Shown: positions 26,217-33,809 of the stretch, piece after piece
Layout of the letters: each line of letters begins with the position of its first letter
Position numbering within the stretch: the stretch's first letter is position 1
From: an uncultured Sphingomonas sp.
GTDB taxonomy: Bacteria; Pseudomonadota; Alphaproteobacteria; Sphingomonadales; Sphingomonadaceae
Reading direction: 5' to 3'
Length of the DNA: 64,000 nucleotides
Assembly (NCBI RefSeq): GCF_934560975.1
Contig: NZ_CAKTFO010000005.1
Location: forward strand, 143,199 to 207,198
Notes under the pieces: model-generated
The model's database searches: none
Told to the model about the DNA's origin: nothing
What the model saw: the letters and a program-made list of their open reading frames with translations, nothing else
Made by a program: the position numbers and the translations under genes

Positions 26217-27392
26217 ATGCGCGCACTATGTTGGCACGGTAAGGGGGACGTCCGCGTCGACACGGTTGCGGATCCGGAGATCCAGCATCCGCGTGACGCG
26301 ATCATCAAGGTCACCGCATGCGCCATCTGCGGGTCGGACCTTCACCTGCTGGACGGTTACCAGCCCACCATGGAGGCTGGCGACATCCTCGGCCATGAGA
26401 ATATGGGCGAGGTGGTAGCCCTCGGGTCCGAGGTCACAAACCTCAAGATCGGCGACCGCGTGGTGGTGCCGTTCACCATCAGCTGCGGCGACTGCTGGTT
26501 CTGCCGCAAGGGTCTGTTCGCGGCATGCGACCGGACCAACCCCAATGCGGAAATGGCCGCCAAGGCGATGGGTCACTCGCCGGCCGGACTGTTCGGCTTC
26601 AGCCACATGCTGGGCGGCTATTGCGGCGGCCAGGCCGAGTATCTCCGCGTGCCGATGGCGGATATCGGCCCGATCAAGATCCCCGACAGCGTCACCGACG
26701 AGCAGGCGCTGTTCCTGTCCGACATCTTCCCGACCGGCTACATGGCCGCCGAGAATGCTCAGATCGAGCAGGGCGATACCGTCGCGATCTGGGGCTGCGG
26801 CCCGGTCGGACAGTTCGCCATCCGCTCCGCGCTGATGATGGGCGCGGGTCGCGTGATCGCGATCGACGAGGTGCCTGAGCGCCTGGCCATGGCCGAGGCC
26901 GGCGGTGCCGAGACGATCAACTTCGCCGAGACCGATGTTTATGACGAGTTGCAGGCGCGCACAAAGGGGCGAGGCCCCGACAGCTGCATCGATGCCGTCG
27001 GCTGCGAAGCCGCCGCTCACGGTGCCGCGGACGCCGTGCTGGACAAGGTCAAGGCAAGCGTGATGCTCGCCACCGATCGCGTCCATGCGCTGCGGCAGGC
27101 GATCATCAGCTGCCGCAAGGGCGGTACGGTGTCGGTGCCCGGCGTTTATGTCGGCATGGGCGACAAATTGCCGATCGGCGCGGCCATGAACAAGGGACTG
27201 ACCATCAAGCTCGGCCAGACCCACGTGCAGCGTTATACCCAGCCGCTGCTCGACAGGATCGTGGCCGGGGACATCGATCCCAGCTTTGTGATCACCCATC
27301 CCGCCAGCCTGGAGGACGCACCCGAAATGTACGCCAGGTTCCGCGACAAGGAGGATGGCGTTATCAAGGTCGTGATGCGCCCGCACGGCTGA
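26217..27392 (+). CDS. Zinc-dependent alcohol dehydrogenase (formaldehyde-dehydrogenase-like)
   Basis: A 391-aa medium-chain dehydrogenase. The catalytic zinc site is in CAICGSDLH (C38) and GHENMGE (H60, E61). The structural zinc is held by C90, C93, C96 and C104 (SCGDCWFCRKGLFAAC). The cofactor fold is at VAIWGCGPVGQFAI. The length and the GLFGFSHMLGGYCGGQAEYLRVP insert resemble the glutathione-independent formaldehyde dehydrogenase/FdhA-like branch, so an aldehyde or alcohol detoxification role is plausible but the substrate is inferred. The start at 26217 follows GGAGAAGAAGC. A strong hairpin follows the stop. Confidence 0.87.
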   Translation: MRALCWHGKGDVRVDTVADPEIQHPRDAIIKVTACAICGSDLHLLDGYQPTMEAGDILGHENMGEVVALGSEVTNLKIGDRVVVPFTISCGDCWFCRKGLFAACDRTNPNAEMAAKAMGHSPAGLFGFSHMLGGYCGGQAEYLRVPMADIGPIKIPDSVTDEQALFLSDIFPTGYMAAENAQIEQGDTVAIWGCGPVGQFAIRSALMMGAGRVIAIDEVPERLAMAEAGGAETINFAETDVYDELQARTKGRGPDSCIDAVGCEAAAHGAADAVLDKVKASVMLATDRVHALRQAIISCRKGGTVSVPGVYVGMGDKLPIGAAMNKGLTIKLGQTHVQRYTQPLLDRIVAGDIDPSFVITHPASLEDAPEMYARFRDKEDGVIKVVMRPHG

Positions 27393-27414
27393 ACCAGCCG
27401 TCCTGAACGGTCAC

Positions 27415-27452
27415 GCTGCGCCCGACGTTCTCTTTGACACGTCGGGCGCAGC
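27415..27452 (+). terminator. Strong hairpin after the dehydrogenase gene
   Basis: GCTGCGCCCGACGT (27415-27428) and ACGTCGGGCGCAGC (27439-27452) form a perfect 14-bp stem with a 10-nt loop, 22 nt after the stop codon. The stem is stable but no U-tract follows, so it may be a terminator, a 3'-end stabiliser or both. Confidence 0.6.
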
Positions 27453-27833
27453 AACGAGGCCGGATGCGGTCATGCGGGCTCTTTCCTCCCGCTCCGGCTT
27501 CGGCTGTCCATTTCCCGTCCTCGCCCGATCATCCCTGCGCGGCATCGGCGGGCAGGCATTCCCCGTCGACGCGCAGAGGCGGGCGGGCATCCTGATCGGG
27601 CGCCGCCCCGCCGTGCTGGGTATCGGCGCGCACCGGGGGCGGCGATCAGACCCGGTTGACCCCTGGGCCTTATCTCGCCCGCATGGTTGCTGGTGGGCGT
27701 GCTGAACTGCTCCATCAGGTAAGCGAATGCTAACCGCCGGCATGCAGAAACCGATCCTTACAAATGAGCGATGCGTTCGTGAGCTTTGCATCCCACTTTC
27801 CGTGATCGTTGGGAAAAAGAAGGAGGATCATCA

Positions 27834-28457
27834 ATGGCGACGAGCAGCAGTCTTTCCGCACAGCCGACCCCCGATGAGGCATTGCAGCGCCTGGTCGACG
27901 GCAACGACGCCTTCGTGGCCGACCAGCCGCTGCCATCGGACCTGTCGCGCGAGCGCCGACTGGAACTTGCCGAGGGTCAACAGCCGTTTGCCACCCTGGT
28001 CGGTTGTTCGGACTCCCGCGTCGGCCCCGAGCAGCTCTTCGGCGCCGGCCTGGGCGAACTGTTCATCGTGCGCACCGCCGGCAACAATGTCGATACCGCG
28101 GGCATGGGGTCGATCGAATATTCGGTTGCCGTATTGAAGGTGCCCCTGATCGTCGTGCTGGGCCACGATAGCTGCGGAGCGGTGGCGGCGGCGACCGACG
28201 TGGTCACCAAGGACACGCGCTTCCCGGGCAGCATAGGGCGGATGATCGAACCCATCATTCCGGCCGTGCTCGTGGCCCGTCGGGAGGTGGGGGAAGAGAA
28301 TCTGGTGGCCAGGTCGGTGGAAGAGAATGTCCGGCGCATGGTTGAGCGGCTGCGGACATTTTCCGAGCCGATGCTCCTTACCCCTCAGGAGCAGGGCGAG
28401 TTGAAGGTCGTGGGCGCGGTTTACGAACTCGCCACCGGGCGCGTGCGCTGGCTCTGA
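27834..28457 (+). CDS. Beta-class carbonic anhydrase
   Basis: A 207-aa protein interconverting carbon dioxide and bicarbonate. The zinc ligands and active-site pair are all present: C58, D60 and R62 in GCSDSR, and H111 and C114 in LGHDSCGAV. The dimer-forming RTAGNNVDTAGMGSIEYSV segment is also there. The ATG at 27834 has a strong AAGGAGGA ribosome site, so the longer frame starting at 27786 is rejected. It is a single gene, 441 nt after the dehydrogenase. No ribosomal, transporter (SulP) or cyanase partner is nearby. Confidence 0.93.
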   Translation: MATSSSLSAQPTPDEALQRLVDGNDAFVADQPLPSDLSRERRLELAEGQQPFATLVGCSDSRVGPEQLFGAGLGELFIVRTAGNNVDTAGMGSIEYSVAVLKVPLIVVLGHDSCGAVAAATDVVTKDTRFPGSIGRMIEPIIPAVLVARREVGEENLVARSVEENVRRMVERLRTFSEPMLLTPQEQGELKVVGAVYELATGRVRWL

Positions 28458-28467
28458 CGCCCGACCA

Positions 28468-28485
28468 TGTCGCCCGCGGGCGACA
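28468..28485. terminator. Perfect 18-bp palindrome after carbonic anhydrase
   Basis: TGTCGCCCGCGGGCGACA is self-complementary and begins 10 nt after the carbonic anhydrase stop. It can form a short-looped hairpin at the 3' end of the transcript. No U-tract is visible. Confidence 0.45.
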
Positions 28486-29085
28486 CGACATTCTGAAGCA
28501 GGCGCGGCCGCCAAGCCGTGCCTGCCTCACCTATCCGAAGCCGCTGTTCGATCACCCCACGCTGCGCGCGGCGTGCTTGACCTGATCGTCAGATCCGGGC
28601 CGCAGGAGCGCCCGCTAAGTCTGTCGACGACTCTTGCGGCCGGGCCCTTGATGAAACTTGTGCAGGCGTGCCTTGCGTCAGCCTTGTTCGGCACAGGCGC
28701 GGGCATCCGCTCCATGCGTCGTCGCATAATGACCAAACTCTGACATTTCGTAGACTCTGGAGAACATCGGCAGGCTGCTGCGTCTGATCCTGACGCTGGC
28801 AAGCACATCAGTATCGCCGACCGCTTCCCCAATCGCGCAACATGCCGCGAGCACCAGCAAGCGTGTTACCGCATCCGACGGCTCTTGCCGCGCTTCAAAG
28901 GCTCTTGCTGGGTTTCCTCAGCCCTCCAATGGGCCAGGTCAGTCCGCAATTGCCGGATTTCACCAGAAGCCGCTCGCCTAACCTACCCCGAAAGGGGCAT
29001 ATTTTCACGACTGAGCGGCTGATTTTGTCCGAACGCGACTTTCATAGCACAGCTCTTTTCAGATAAAAATGCTCAACTGCGCACC
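28486..29085. other. Gene-free stretch in the accessory region
   Basis: About 600 bp in which neither strand shows an open frame with credible composition, ribosome site or recognisable motif. It separates the carbonic anhydrase gene from the truncated gene pair and may be decayed sequence left by rearrangement. Confidence 0.45.
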
Positions 29086-29901
29086 CTACAATCGATGCAG
29101 CTCCCGCTCCGTCTCTCGGCGGGACCAGGCGCCTGGCATGGTGGGTTCCCAGCCAGCCTTCCGCAGACGGCGGAGCGCCTGCGGGACCGTGACTTCCATG
29201 GCGAACGCGATCTCCGAAAGCGTGATGATCTCGCGGGCTCGCTGCTCGACGTCAGCGACCCGATAGATCTGCGTCGTGGTCCCGGAGACGGGCAGTCCCT
29301 TCAGGACGCGCGTGCCGGTGGCGCTGATGTTGAGGGTGGCCAATGCTTCGCGCTGGACCATGAACTCGGAGAACCGAAAGTGCGGGAACGAGGCTCGACC
29401 GAAATGGAGCCCTCCGAACTGCTTTGCCAACGACCTTGGGATAAGGATGCGATCGACGAGCAGTGCGGCACCAGTCAGCAGCATGAAATCGATCTCGCTC
29501 TCCAGCAATGCTTCGAAGACCGGCCCCCAGGGCTTCTGGCGTCCACCGACCGCGAGCATCGCCTGTCTGAGGGTGATCGGGTCGCCCACGGCGGGGCAGG
29601 AGCCGGCATCGACCCTACGAAGAAAGTCAGCAGCGTCAGCTGACGAGATGTTGGGGGGCATATCTGGCAGGCTCGGCGCCGTGGCGGCGAGGACGCCGGA
29701 CACGATCAGCTGTTCAACGCCGTGGAAGGAAAGACCCTGACGGCTGGCGAACGCCTGTACCTCGATGCCATCGTGCCATTCCTCGGCCAGCCGCGACAGC
29801 TCGGTCCTTTTGAATGCCGGCATCATGCGATCGCCGAAGGGCTTCTGGTGAGGCGTAACGGCACCCGTCTTCCAGACGCCGATCAGCGTATCGGGCGACA
29901 T
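29086..29901 (-). pseudogene. Probable 5'-truncated gene, possibly transposition-associated (TniQ-like C-terminus)
   Basis: A 271-aa open frame with real-protein character. Two helix-turn-helix-like parts are visible: one in the first 70 residues (ELSRLAEEWHDGIEVQAFASRQGLSFHGVEQLIVSG) and one near the C-terminus (IITLSEIAFAMEVTVPQALRRLRKAGWEP). The middle has WGPVFEALLESEIDFMLL. The C-terminal pattern reminds me of TniQ-type proteins of Tn5053/Tn7-like elements, but this is not secure. The frame stays open upstream of the ATG at 29901 (QLIGIHLAAKEAR), so the true N-terminus seems lost. It abuts the truncated helicase on the other strand. Confidence 0.5.
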
Positions 29902-29936
29902 TCGAGCCTCTTTGGCTGCCAGATGGATGCCGATGA

Positions 29937-30308
29937 GCTGACGGGCACGTTGCGGCGGAGAACACGCCTGTTCCGACGCGGTTCGGCCGCCGAGGCTACG
30001 GTACGCCGAACCAAGACGTCTCCAGGTATGCTCTCGGTGATCCCGATGCCATCGCAGACGAGGACGAATTCCTGCTGTCCTTGAACCGCTTCAACGTCAT
30101 GGCATCCAGGCCGCGTGCGAAACTGGTCGTGCTGGCGAGCCAGGAGGTAATCAACCATTTGCCGGGGGACATTGATGTGATGCGCGAGTCTCGGCTGCTC
30201 AAGTATTTCGCGGAGACGTTTCTGGACGCTCGTAACGCATGCGAAATCCCTTTCATGGATGGGCGGGCGATCAGCCGGAAGCCCGGGTCGCTGCGGGAAA
30301 AGAGCTAG
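29937..30308 (+). pseudogene. C-terminal remnant of a superfamily I-type DNA helicase
   Basis: From about 29,995 the frame reads YGTPNQDVSRYALGDPDA, then DEDEFLLSLNRFNVMASRPRAKLVVLASQEV, ending RKPGSLREKS. The LNRFNVMASRPRAKLVV block is helicase motif VI of AAA_12/UvrD-like helicases, with the two Arg fingers. The frame is closed upstream by TGA at 29934-29936, so only about 120 residues of a normally much longer enzyme remain and no Walker A or B is left. It runs into the TPR-like gene 13 nt downstream and is joined head to head with the truncated gene on the minus strand. Confidence 0.7.
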
Positions 30309-30321
30309 GAACGTGGCCAAT

Positions 30322-30783
30322 ATGAAGACGATGGCAGAGCTCTGGATCGAAAGGGCGTGGGACGCTTTGGAAGACGACGACGATGTCGCGGCTGCCCAGC
30401 ATGCTCTTCATGCCCTGAGGATGAACCCTCATGCGACAGACGGTCTTCTCGCGCTGTCGCAGACCGTCGACGTTCGACCTGTACGGTCTGCGCTGCTGCG
30501 TGAAGCCGTGCGAACCAGCAAGGATCAGTTGCAATCCCGCCTGGACGACGCAGAAGACATGGAAGCGATGGAAACCCTGGAGGGGCATCGGCACGTCTGG
30601 GCGTTGAGAGCACTCGGCCACTTTCTCGCGGATAGTCCCGATCCAGGAGATCAGGAAAGGGCGAGATCCTTCACGGACGAAGCAGAGCAATTGGACCCCA
30701 AAGACGCATCCCGCTCACGGACGCATTTCGAGAGCGGCGATGTGGTCGTCGTTCAGGGAAATTTCCGCAATCCGTCGGCTTGA
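30322..30783 (+). CDS. TPR-like hypothetical protein
   Basis: A 153-aa soluble protein of helical repeats: ELWIERAWDALEDDDDVAAAQHALHALRMNPHATDGLLALSQ at the start and RHVWALRALGHFLADSPDPGDQERARSFTDEAEQLDPKD later look like tetratricopeptide pairs. It follows the helicase remnant by 13 nt, so the two were probably one operon before truncation. The ATG at 30322 is used; a GTG at 30313 would add three residues. Function unknown. It ends 50 bp before the tRNA-Phe 3' end. Confidence 0.6.
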   Translation: MKTMAELWIERAWDALEDDDDVAAAQHALHALRMNPHATDGLLALSQTVDVRPVRSALLREAVRTSKDQLQSRLDDAEDMEAMETLEGHRHVWALRALGHFLADSPDPGDQERARSFTDEAEQLDPKDASRSRTHFESGDVVVVQGNFRNPSA

Positions 30784-30833
30784 GCGGTGCAACTGAAAAG
30801 AAGAGCAGCTTTTCGTGAAAGCCCGCAGCAATA

Positions 30834-30909
30834 TGGTGCCCAGGGACGGGATCGAACCGCCGACACCGTGATTTTCAGTCACGTGCTCTACCAACTGAGC
30901 TACCTGGGC
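30834..30909 (-). tRNA. tRNA-Phe (anticodon GAA)
   Basis: On the minus strand the sequence folds as a 76-nt cloverleaf. The acceptor is GCCCAGG/CCTGGGC, the D-arm is GCTCAGTTGGTAGAGC, the anticodon loop CTGAAAA has GAA in the anticodon position, and the T-arm is GGCGGTTCGATCCCGTC. The 3' CCA is encoded (TGG at 30834-30836 on the plus strand). The gene's 3' end faces the accessory region, the usual orientation for integrative elements that use tRNA genes. Confidence 0.96.
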
Positions 30910-30949
30910 ACGGCAACGTTGGGAGGCGCGCCTATAGGGGGTGTTTGGC

Positions 30950-31147
30950 TTAACTGTCCAGCCCGTTGCGATCAGAATCTTGTTCATCCGCCTCCACCGG
31001 CCGTCCGGGGATGCGATATCCGTCCGAAAGCCACTGGATCAGGTCGCGATCGCGGCATCCCCGGCCGCAGAACGGCTTGAATGCGGGCGTGGCGGGCTTG
31101 CCGCAGCCGGGGCAGGCGGCGCGATCAGGATGGGAGGCGGATGGCAT
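30950..31147 (-). CDS. yacG: DNA gyrase inhibitor YacG
   Basis: A 65-aa zinc-ribbon protein with C12-x2-C15 (CPGCG) and C27-x3-C31 (CGRGCRDRDL), exactly the YacG arrangement, followed by the acidic tail expected for binding GyrB. E. coli YacG blocks DNA binding by gyrase. The start at 31147 overlaps the end of the RNase E/G-like gene by 23 nt, so the three genes maf, RNase and yacG form one compact operon. Confidence 0.92.
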   Translation of the reverse strand: MPSASHPDRAACPGCGKPATPAFKPFCGRGCRDRDLIQWLSDGYRIPGRPVEADEQDSDRNGLDS

Positions 31148-32126
31148 GTCCGGCCGATATGGGCAGGTCCGGCCGCTCCGACAAGCATATCTCCGCCCCG
31201 ATTCGCATCGCCAGCGCGGCCCGCCAGGCGGGCCGCGCCGCCAGCCGCCGAATCACCTGGGGATGCCCTTCCAAGGTCACCGGCCCATGGCCGCCGGCCC
31301 GCTCGGCCCGTGCCAGCAGCGCCAGCGCGGCGGTGGCGACGGGATCGGCGGCAATCCGCTCCATGATCGACGGCCTCTCGCGCCGGCGCACGATCTGGAG
31401 AAAGCCGAAGCCGTTGACGCCGGTGCGCTCGAACGGCTGCGGCAGGGCGGCGTCCAGCGCCTCCGCCGCCGCCAGCCGCCCGGCCTTGTCCGGCAGGGTC
31501 GGCAGGTCGATCCCGATCGATCCGGCGATGCCGAAGCGCCGGATCGCCGCTCCCGCCAGGCCTGCGCCGGCGCGGGCCAGTTCGGCCGCGCTGGTGGCGC
31601 CGTCGACGTCGATCAGGGTCATCGCCGGGGTTAGGGCGATGCGCAGCATGGCCTGGGGCCGGGCGACGATGCCGCTCGCCGCCTCCTCCATCGCTTCCGA
31701 CCAGCCCGCCTGCTCCAGCAATCCGGCGGCGGGCGTGGTGGTGCGGACGGCATGTCCGGCAGCGCGCAGGCGGGCGAGCAGATCGGGGCCGTCGCCAGGC
31801 AAGGCGTCGGGGGCTGCCGGCCGCACCACCGGTGGCTTCCACCCGCCCGCTTCGGGCAAAGCCTCGCGCACCACCTCCACCCGCAGGGGCGCACCTTCGG
31901 TCAGGCCCTTGGGCACCGGCTGCAACCGTGCCACGACCCCGCCGGCGAGCATCACCACCCCGCGCCCGGAGGCGTCGGCGCGCTTGTTCAGTCGCGTGTC
32001 GAGGAACGCGCCGGCGCGCGGGCGCGGATCGTCGTCGCGCTCGATCGCCATTTCGACGATCCGGTCGTGCTCCACCAAGGCCGCCCGGCATTCGCCGATC
32101 CCGGCCTCGTGGAGCCATTCAGCCAA
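31125..32126 (-). CDS. Short RNase E/G-like ribonuclease
   Basis: A 333-aa protein (MAEWLHEAGIGECRAALVEHDRIVEMAIERDD...), much shorter than RNase G (about 490) or RNase E. It keeps the S1-like N-terminal half and an RNase H-like catalytic part, with acidic candidates in TPAMTLIDVDGA and GSIGIDLPTLPDKAGR and the end of the domain at GFGFLQIVRRRERPS. The zinc-link cysteines of RNase E are absent. The start is TTG at 32126, supported because MAEWLxEAGIGE is the usual beginning in relatives. It overlaps the maf stop by 8 nt. A role in rRNA or mRNA processing is inferred from the family. Confidence 0.8.
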   Translation of the reverse strand: MAEWLHEAGIGECRAALVEHDRIVEMAIERDDDPRPRAGAFLDTRLNKRADASGRGVVMLAGGVVARLQPVPKGLTEGAPLRVEVVREALPEAGGWKPPVVRPAAPDALPGDGPDLLARLRAAGHAVRTTTPAAGLLEQAGWSEAMEEAASGIVARPQAMLRIALTPAMTLIDVDGATSAAELARAGAGLAGAAIRRFGIAGSIGIDLPTLPDKAGRLAAAEALDAALPQPFERTGVNGFGFLQIVRRRERPSIMERIAADPVATAALALLARAERAGGHGPVTLEGHPQVIRRLAARPAWRAALAMRIGAEICLSERPDLPISAGHAIRLPS

Positions 32127-32688
32127 GCGGATATCCGGCGGACAGCAGCAGGGCGCGTGTCTCGAACAAGGGCAGGCCGATCACGCCCGAATGGCTGCCC
32201 GCCAGGAAGCGGACGAACGCCTCCGCCCGGCCCTGGATGGCATAGCCGCCCGCCTTGCCCAGGCCTTCGCCGCTGGCGACATAGGCGTCGATCTCGGCCT
32301 CGGACAGCGGCTTGAACGCGACGATCGTGTCGGCCAGCCGGGTGCGGGCCGCGCCGTCCGCGCCGATCACGCAGATGGCGGACAGGCAATGGTGGCGGCG
32401 GCCGGACAGGCGGGACAGCAGGTCGCGCTGGATCGCCTCCGTCTCCGCCGGCGGCAGGATGCGGCGGCCGAGCGCGACCGTGGTGTCGCCGGCGATCACG
32501 ATCTCGCCCTCGCCACGCGCCACCGCATGTGCTTTCTCCACCGCCAGGCGCAGCGCATAGGCGCGCGGCCCCTCGCCCTTGCGCGGACTTTCGTCGATCG
32601 CGGGCGATTCGATCCGGTCCGGCGCTGCGCCGATCCGGGCCAGCAGGTCGCGCCGGCGCGGGGACGAGGAGGCGAGGATCAGGCGCAT
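32119..32688 (-). CDS. maf: Maf family nucleotide pyrophosphatase
   Basis: A 189-aa Maf/HAM1-like protein with the N-terminal LILASSSPRRRDLL motif, the catalytic IVIAGDTTVALG and GKAGGYAIQG segments and the late GSHSGVIGLPLFET block. These enzymes hydrolyse modified or canonical nucleoside triphosphates (dTTP, UTP, m7GTP) and are house-cleaning proteins. The ATG at 32688 directly precedes RLILASSSPRR; the longer frame adds nine unsupported residues. It is the first gene of maf-RNase-yacG and is preceded by infA, 49 nt upstream. Confidence 0.92.
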   Translation of the reverse strand: MRLILASSSPRRRDLLARIGAAPDRIESPAIDESPRKGEGPRAYALRLAVEKAHAVARGEGEIVIAGDTTVALGRRILPPAETEAIQRDLLSRLSGRRHHCLSAICVIGADGAARTRLADTIVAFKPLSEAEIDAYVASGEGLGKAGGYAIQGRAEAFVRFLAGSHSGVIGLPLFETRALLLSAGYPLG

Positions 32689-32737
32689 CGTCGCCGGCTC
32701 CGTCACCGGGCGCACGCCATCGCGTGACGCGACGCGA

Positions 32738-32956
32738 TCACTTGAAGCGATAGGTGATGCGGCCCTTGGTCAGGTCATAGGGGGTCAATTCGACCAGCAC
32801 CTCGTCACCCACCAGCACGCGGATGCGGTTCTTGCGCATCTTGCCGGCCGTGTGGCCCAGGATCTCGTGATCGTTTTCCAGCCGTACCCGGAACATGGCG
32901 TTGGGCAGAAGCTCAACCACCTGCCCGCGCATTTCCAGCAATTCTTCTTTCGCCAA
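32738..32956 (-). CDS. infA: Translation initiation factor IF-1 (TTG start)
   Basis: A 72-aa S1/OB-fold protein reading (M)AKEELLEMRGQVVELLPNAMFRV and ending TPYDLTKGRITYRFK, essentially the canonical alphaproteobacterial IF-1. The only start that gives the conserved AKEELLEM N-terminus is a TTG at 32956, with AGAGGA 7 nt upstream. IF-1 occupies the A site during initiation together with IF-2 and IF-3. A rare TTG start may limit expression or respond to IF-3 fidelity, but that is speculation. Confidence 0.96.
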   Translation of the reverse strand: MAKEELLEMRGQVVELLPNAMFRVRLENDHEILGHTAGKMRKNRIRVLVGDEVLVELTPYDLTKGRITYRFK

Positions 32957-33118
32957 GCGAAGTCCTCTAACATTGTCGGAATGTTGTAAAAAGCGGTGCC
33001 CCCCTAGCCTTTGGGGGCCAAAAAGGAAAGCTGCGCCGCATTTGACTATATAGGAGGGGGTCGGCGTTCCCGCCACGGCGGTTGCATGGGGTGGCCGATC
33101 ATGCTTATGGCGGCGGCG

Positions 33119-33784
33119 ATGGTTCGCTTTTCGTTCTGCGGTGTCGAGTTGGCCGCATTGCCCGCCGGCGCGCTCTACTGGCCGGCCCGGAACGCCTTGC
33201 TGGTGGCCGACCTGCATCTGGAAAAGGCCAGCTGGTTCGCCGCGCGAGGACAGATGCTGCCGCCGTACGATTCCGTCGCGACCCTGAGCGCGCTGGACGC
33301 GGTCCGCCAGGCGACCGGGGCGGGCGAGATCTGGTGCCTGGGCGACAGCTTCCATGACCGGCGCGGGTGCGAGCGGCTGTCGCCCGACGCGCGCGCGCGG
33401 CTGGTCGCGCTCACCGCCGCCACCCGCTGGACATGGATCACCGGCAATCACGATGCGGAGATCATCGACCATTGCGGGGGCGAGGTGGTGGACGAGATCG
33501 CGGTGGACGGCCTGGTGCTGCGGCACGAGGCGGATGCGCGCGACGGCCGCCCCGAACTGTCCGGCCATTTCCATCCCAAGCTGCGCCTGTCCGTACGCGG
33601 CCGCAACGTCGCCCGGCGCTGCTTCGTGGCGAGCGGGACCAAGGTGATCCTGCCGGCTTTCGGGGCGCTCACCGGCGGCATGGATGCGGACGATCCGGTG
33701 ATCCTGCGCGCGATCGGGGGGGGCAAGGCGCACGCGTTGATCCCGGTCGAAAACCGCCTGCTGCGCTTTCCCCTCGCCGCCTAG
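33119..33784 (+). CDS. pdeM: Ligase-associated metallophosphoesterase PdeM
   Basis: A 221-aa calcineurin-like phosphoesterase with VADLHLEKASWFA (D31, H33), CLGDSFHD, WITGNHDAE and LSGHFHPK, the full set of dimetal ligands. PdeM proteins are associated with ATP-dependent DNA ligase/exonuclease (LigD-type, Lhr) clusters in DNA repair. None of those partners is adjacent here, so the repair link is by homology only. In-frame ATGs at 33101, 33107 and 33119 are possible; 33119 gives the family-like VRFSFCGVELAALPAGALYWPA start. It converges on msrA. Confidence 0.82.
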   Translation: MVRFSFCGVELAALPAGALYWPARNALLVADLHLEKASWFAARGQMLPPYDSVATLSALDAVRQATGAGEIWCLGDSFHDRRGCERLSPDARARLVALTAATRWTWITGNHDAEIIDHCGGEVVDEIAVDGLVLRHEADARDGRPELSGHFHPKLRLSVRGRNVARRCFVASGTKVILPAFGALTGGMDADDPVILRAIGGGKAHALIPVENRLLRFPLAA

Positions 33785-33809
33785 CTGCTCGCCCTGCCCG
33801 CCGGGGCGG

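Noticed and set aside
27411..27791. 126-aa minus-strand frame between dehydrogenase and carbonic anhydrase
   Set aside because: Begins in the carbonic anhydrase leader, runs into the 14-bp hairpin and has no recognisable feature.
28527..29066. Short frames on both strands between carbonic anhydrase and the truncated genes
   Set aside because: No conserved motif, poor composition and no ribosome site; treated as gene-free.
19500..30833. Second copy of the tRNA-Phe 3' end as an attachment site
   Set aside because: Looked for TGGTGCCCAGGGACGG-like sequence on the far side of the accessory region and saw none; an integrase gene is also missing.
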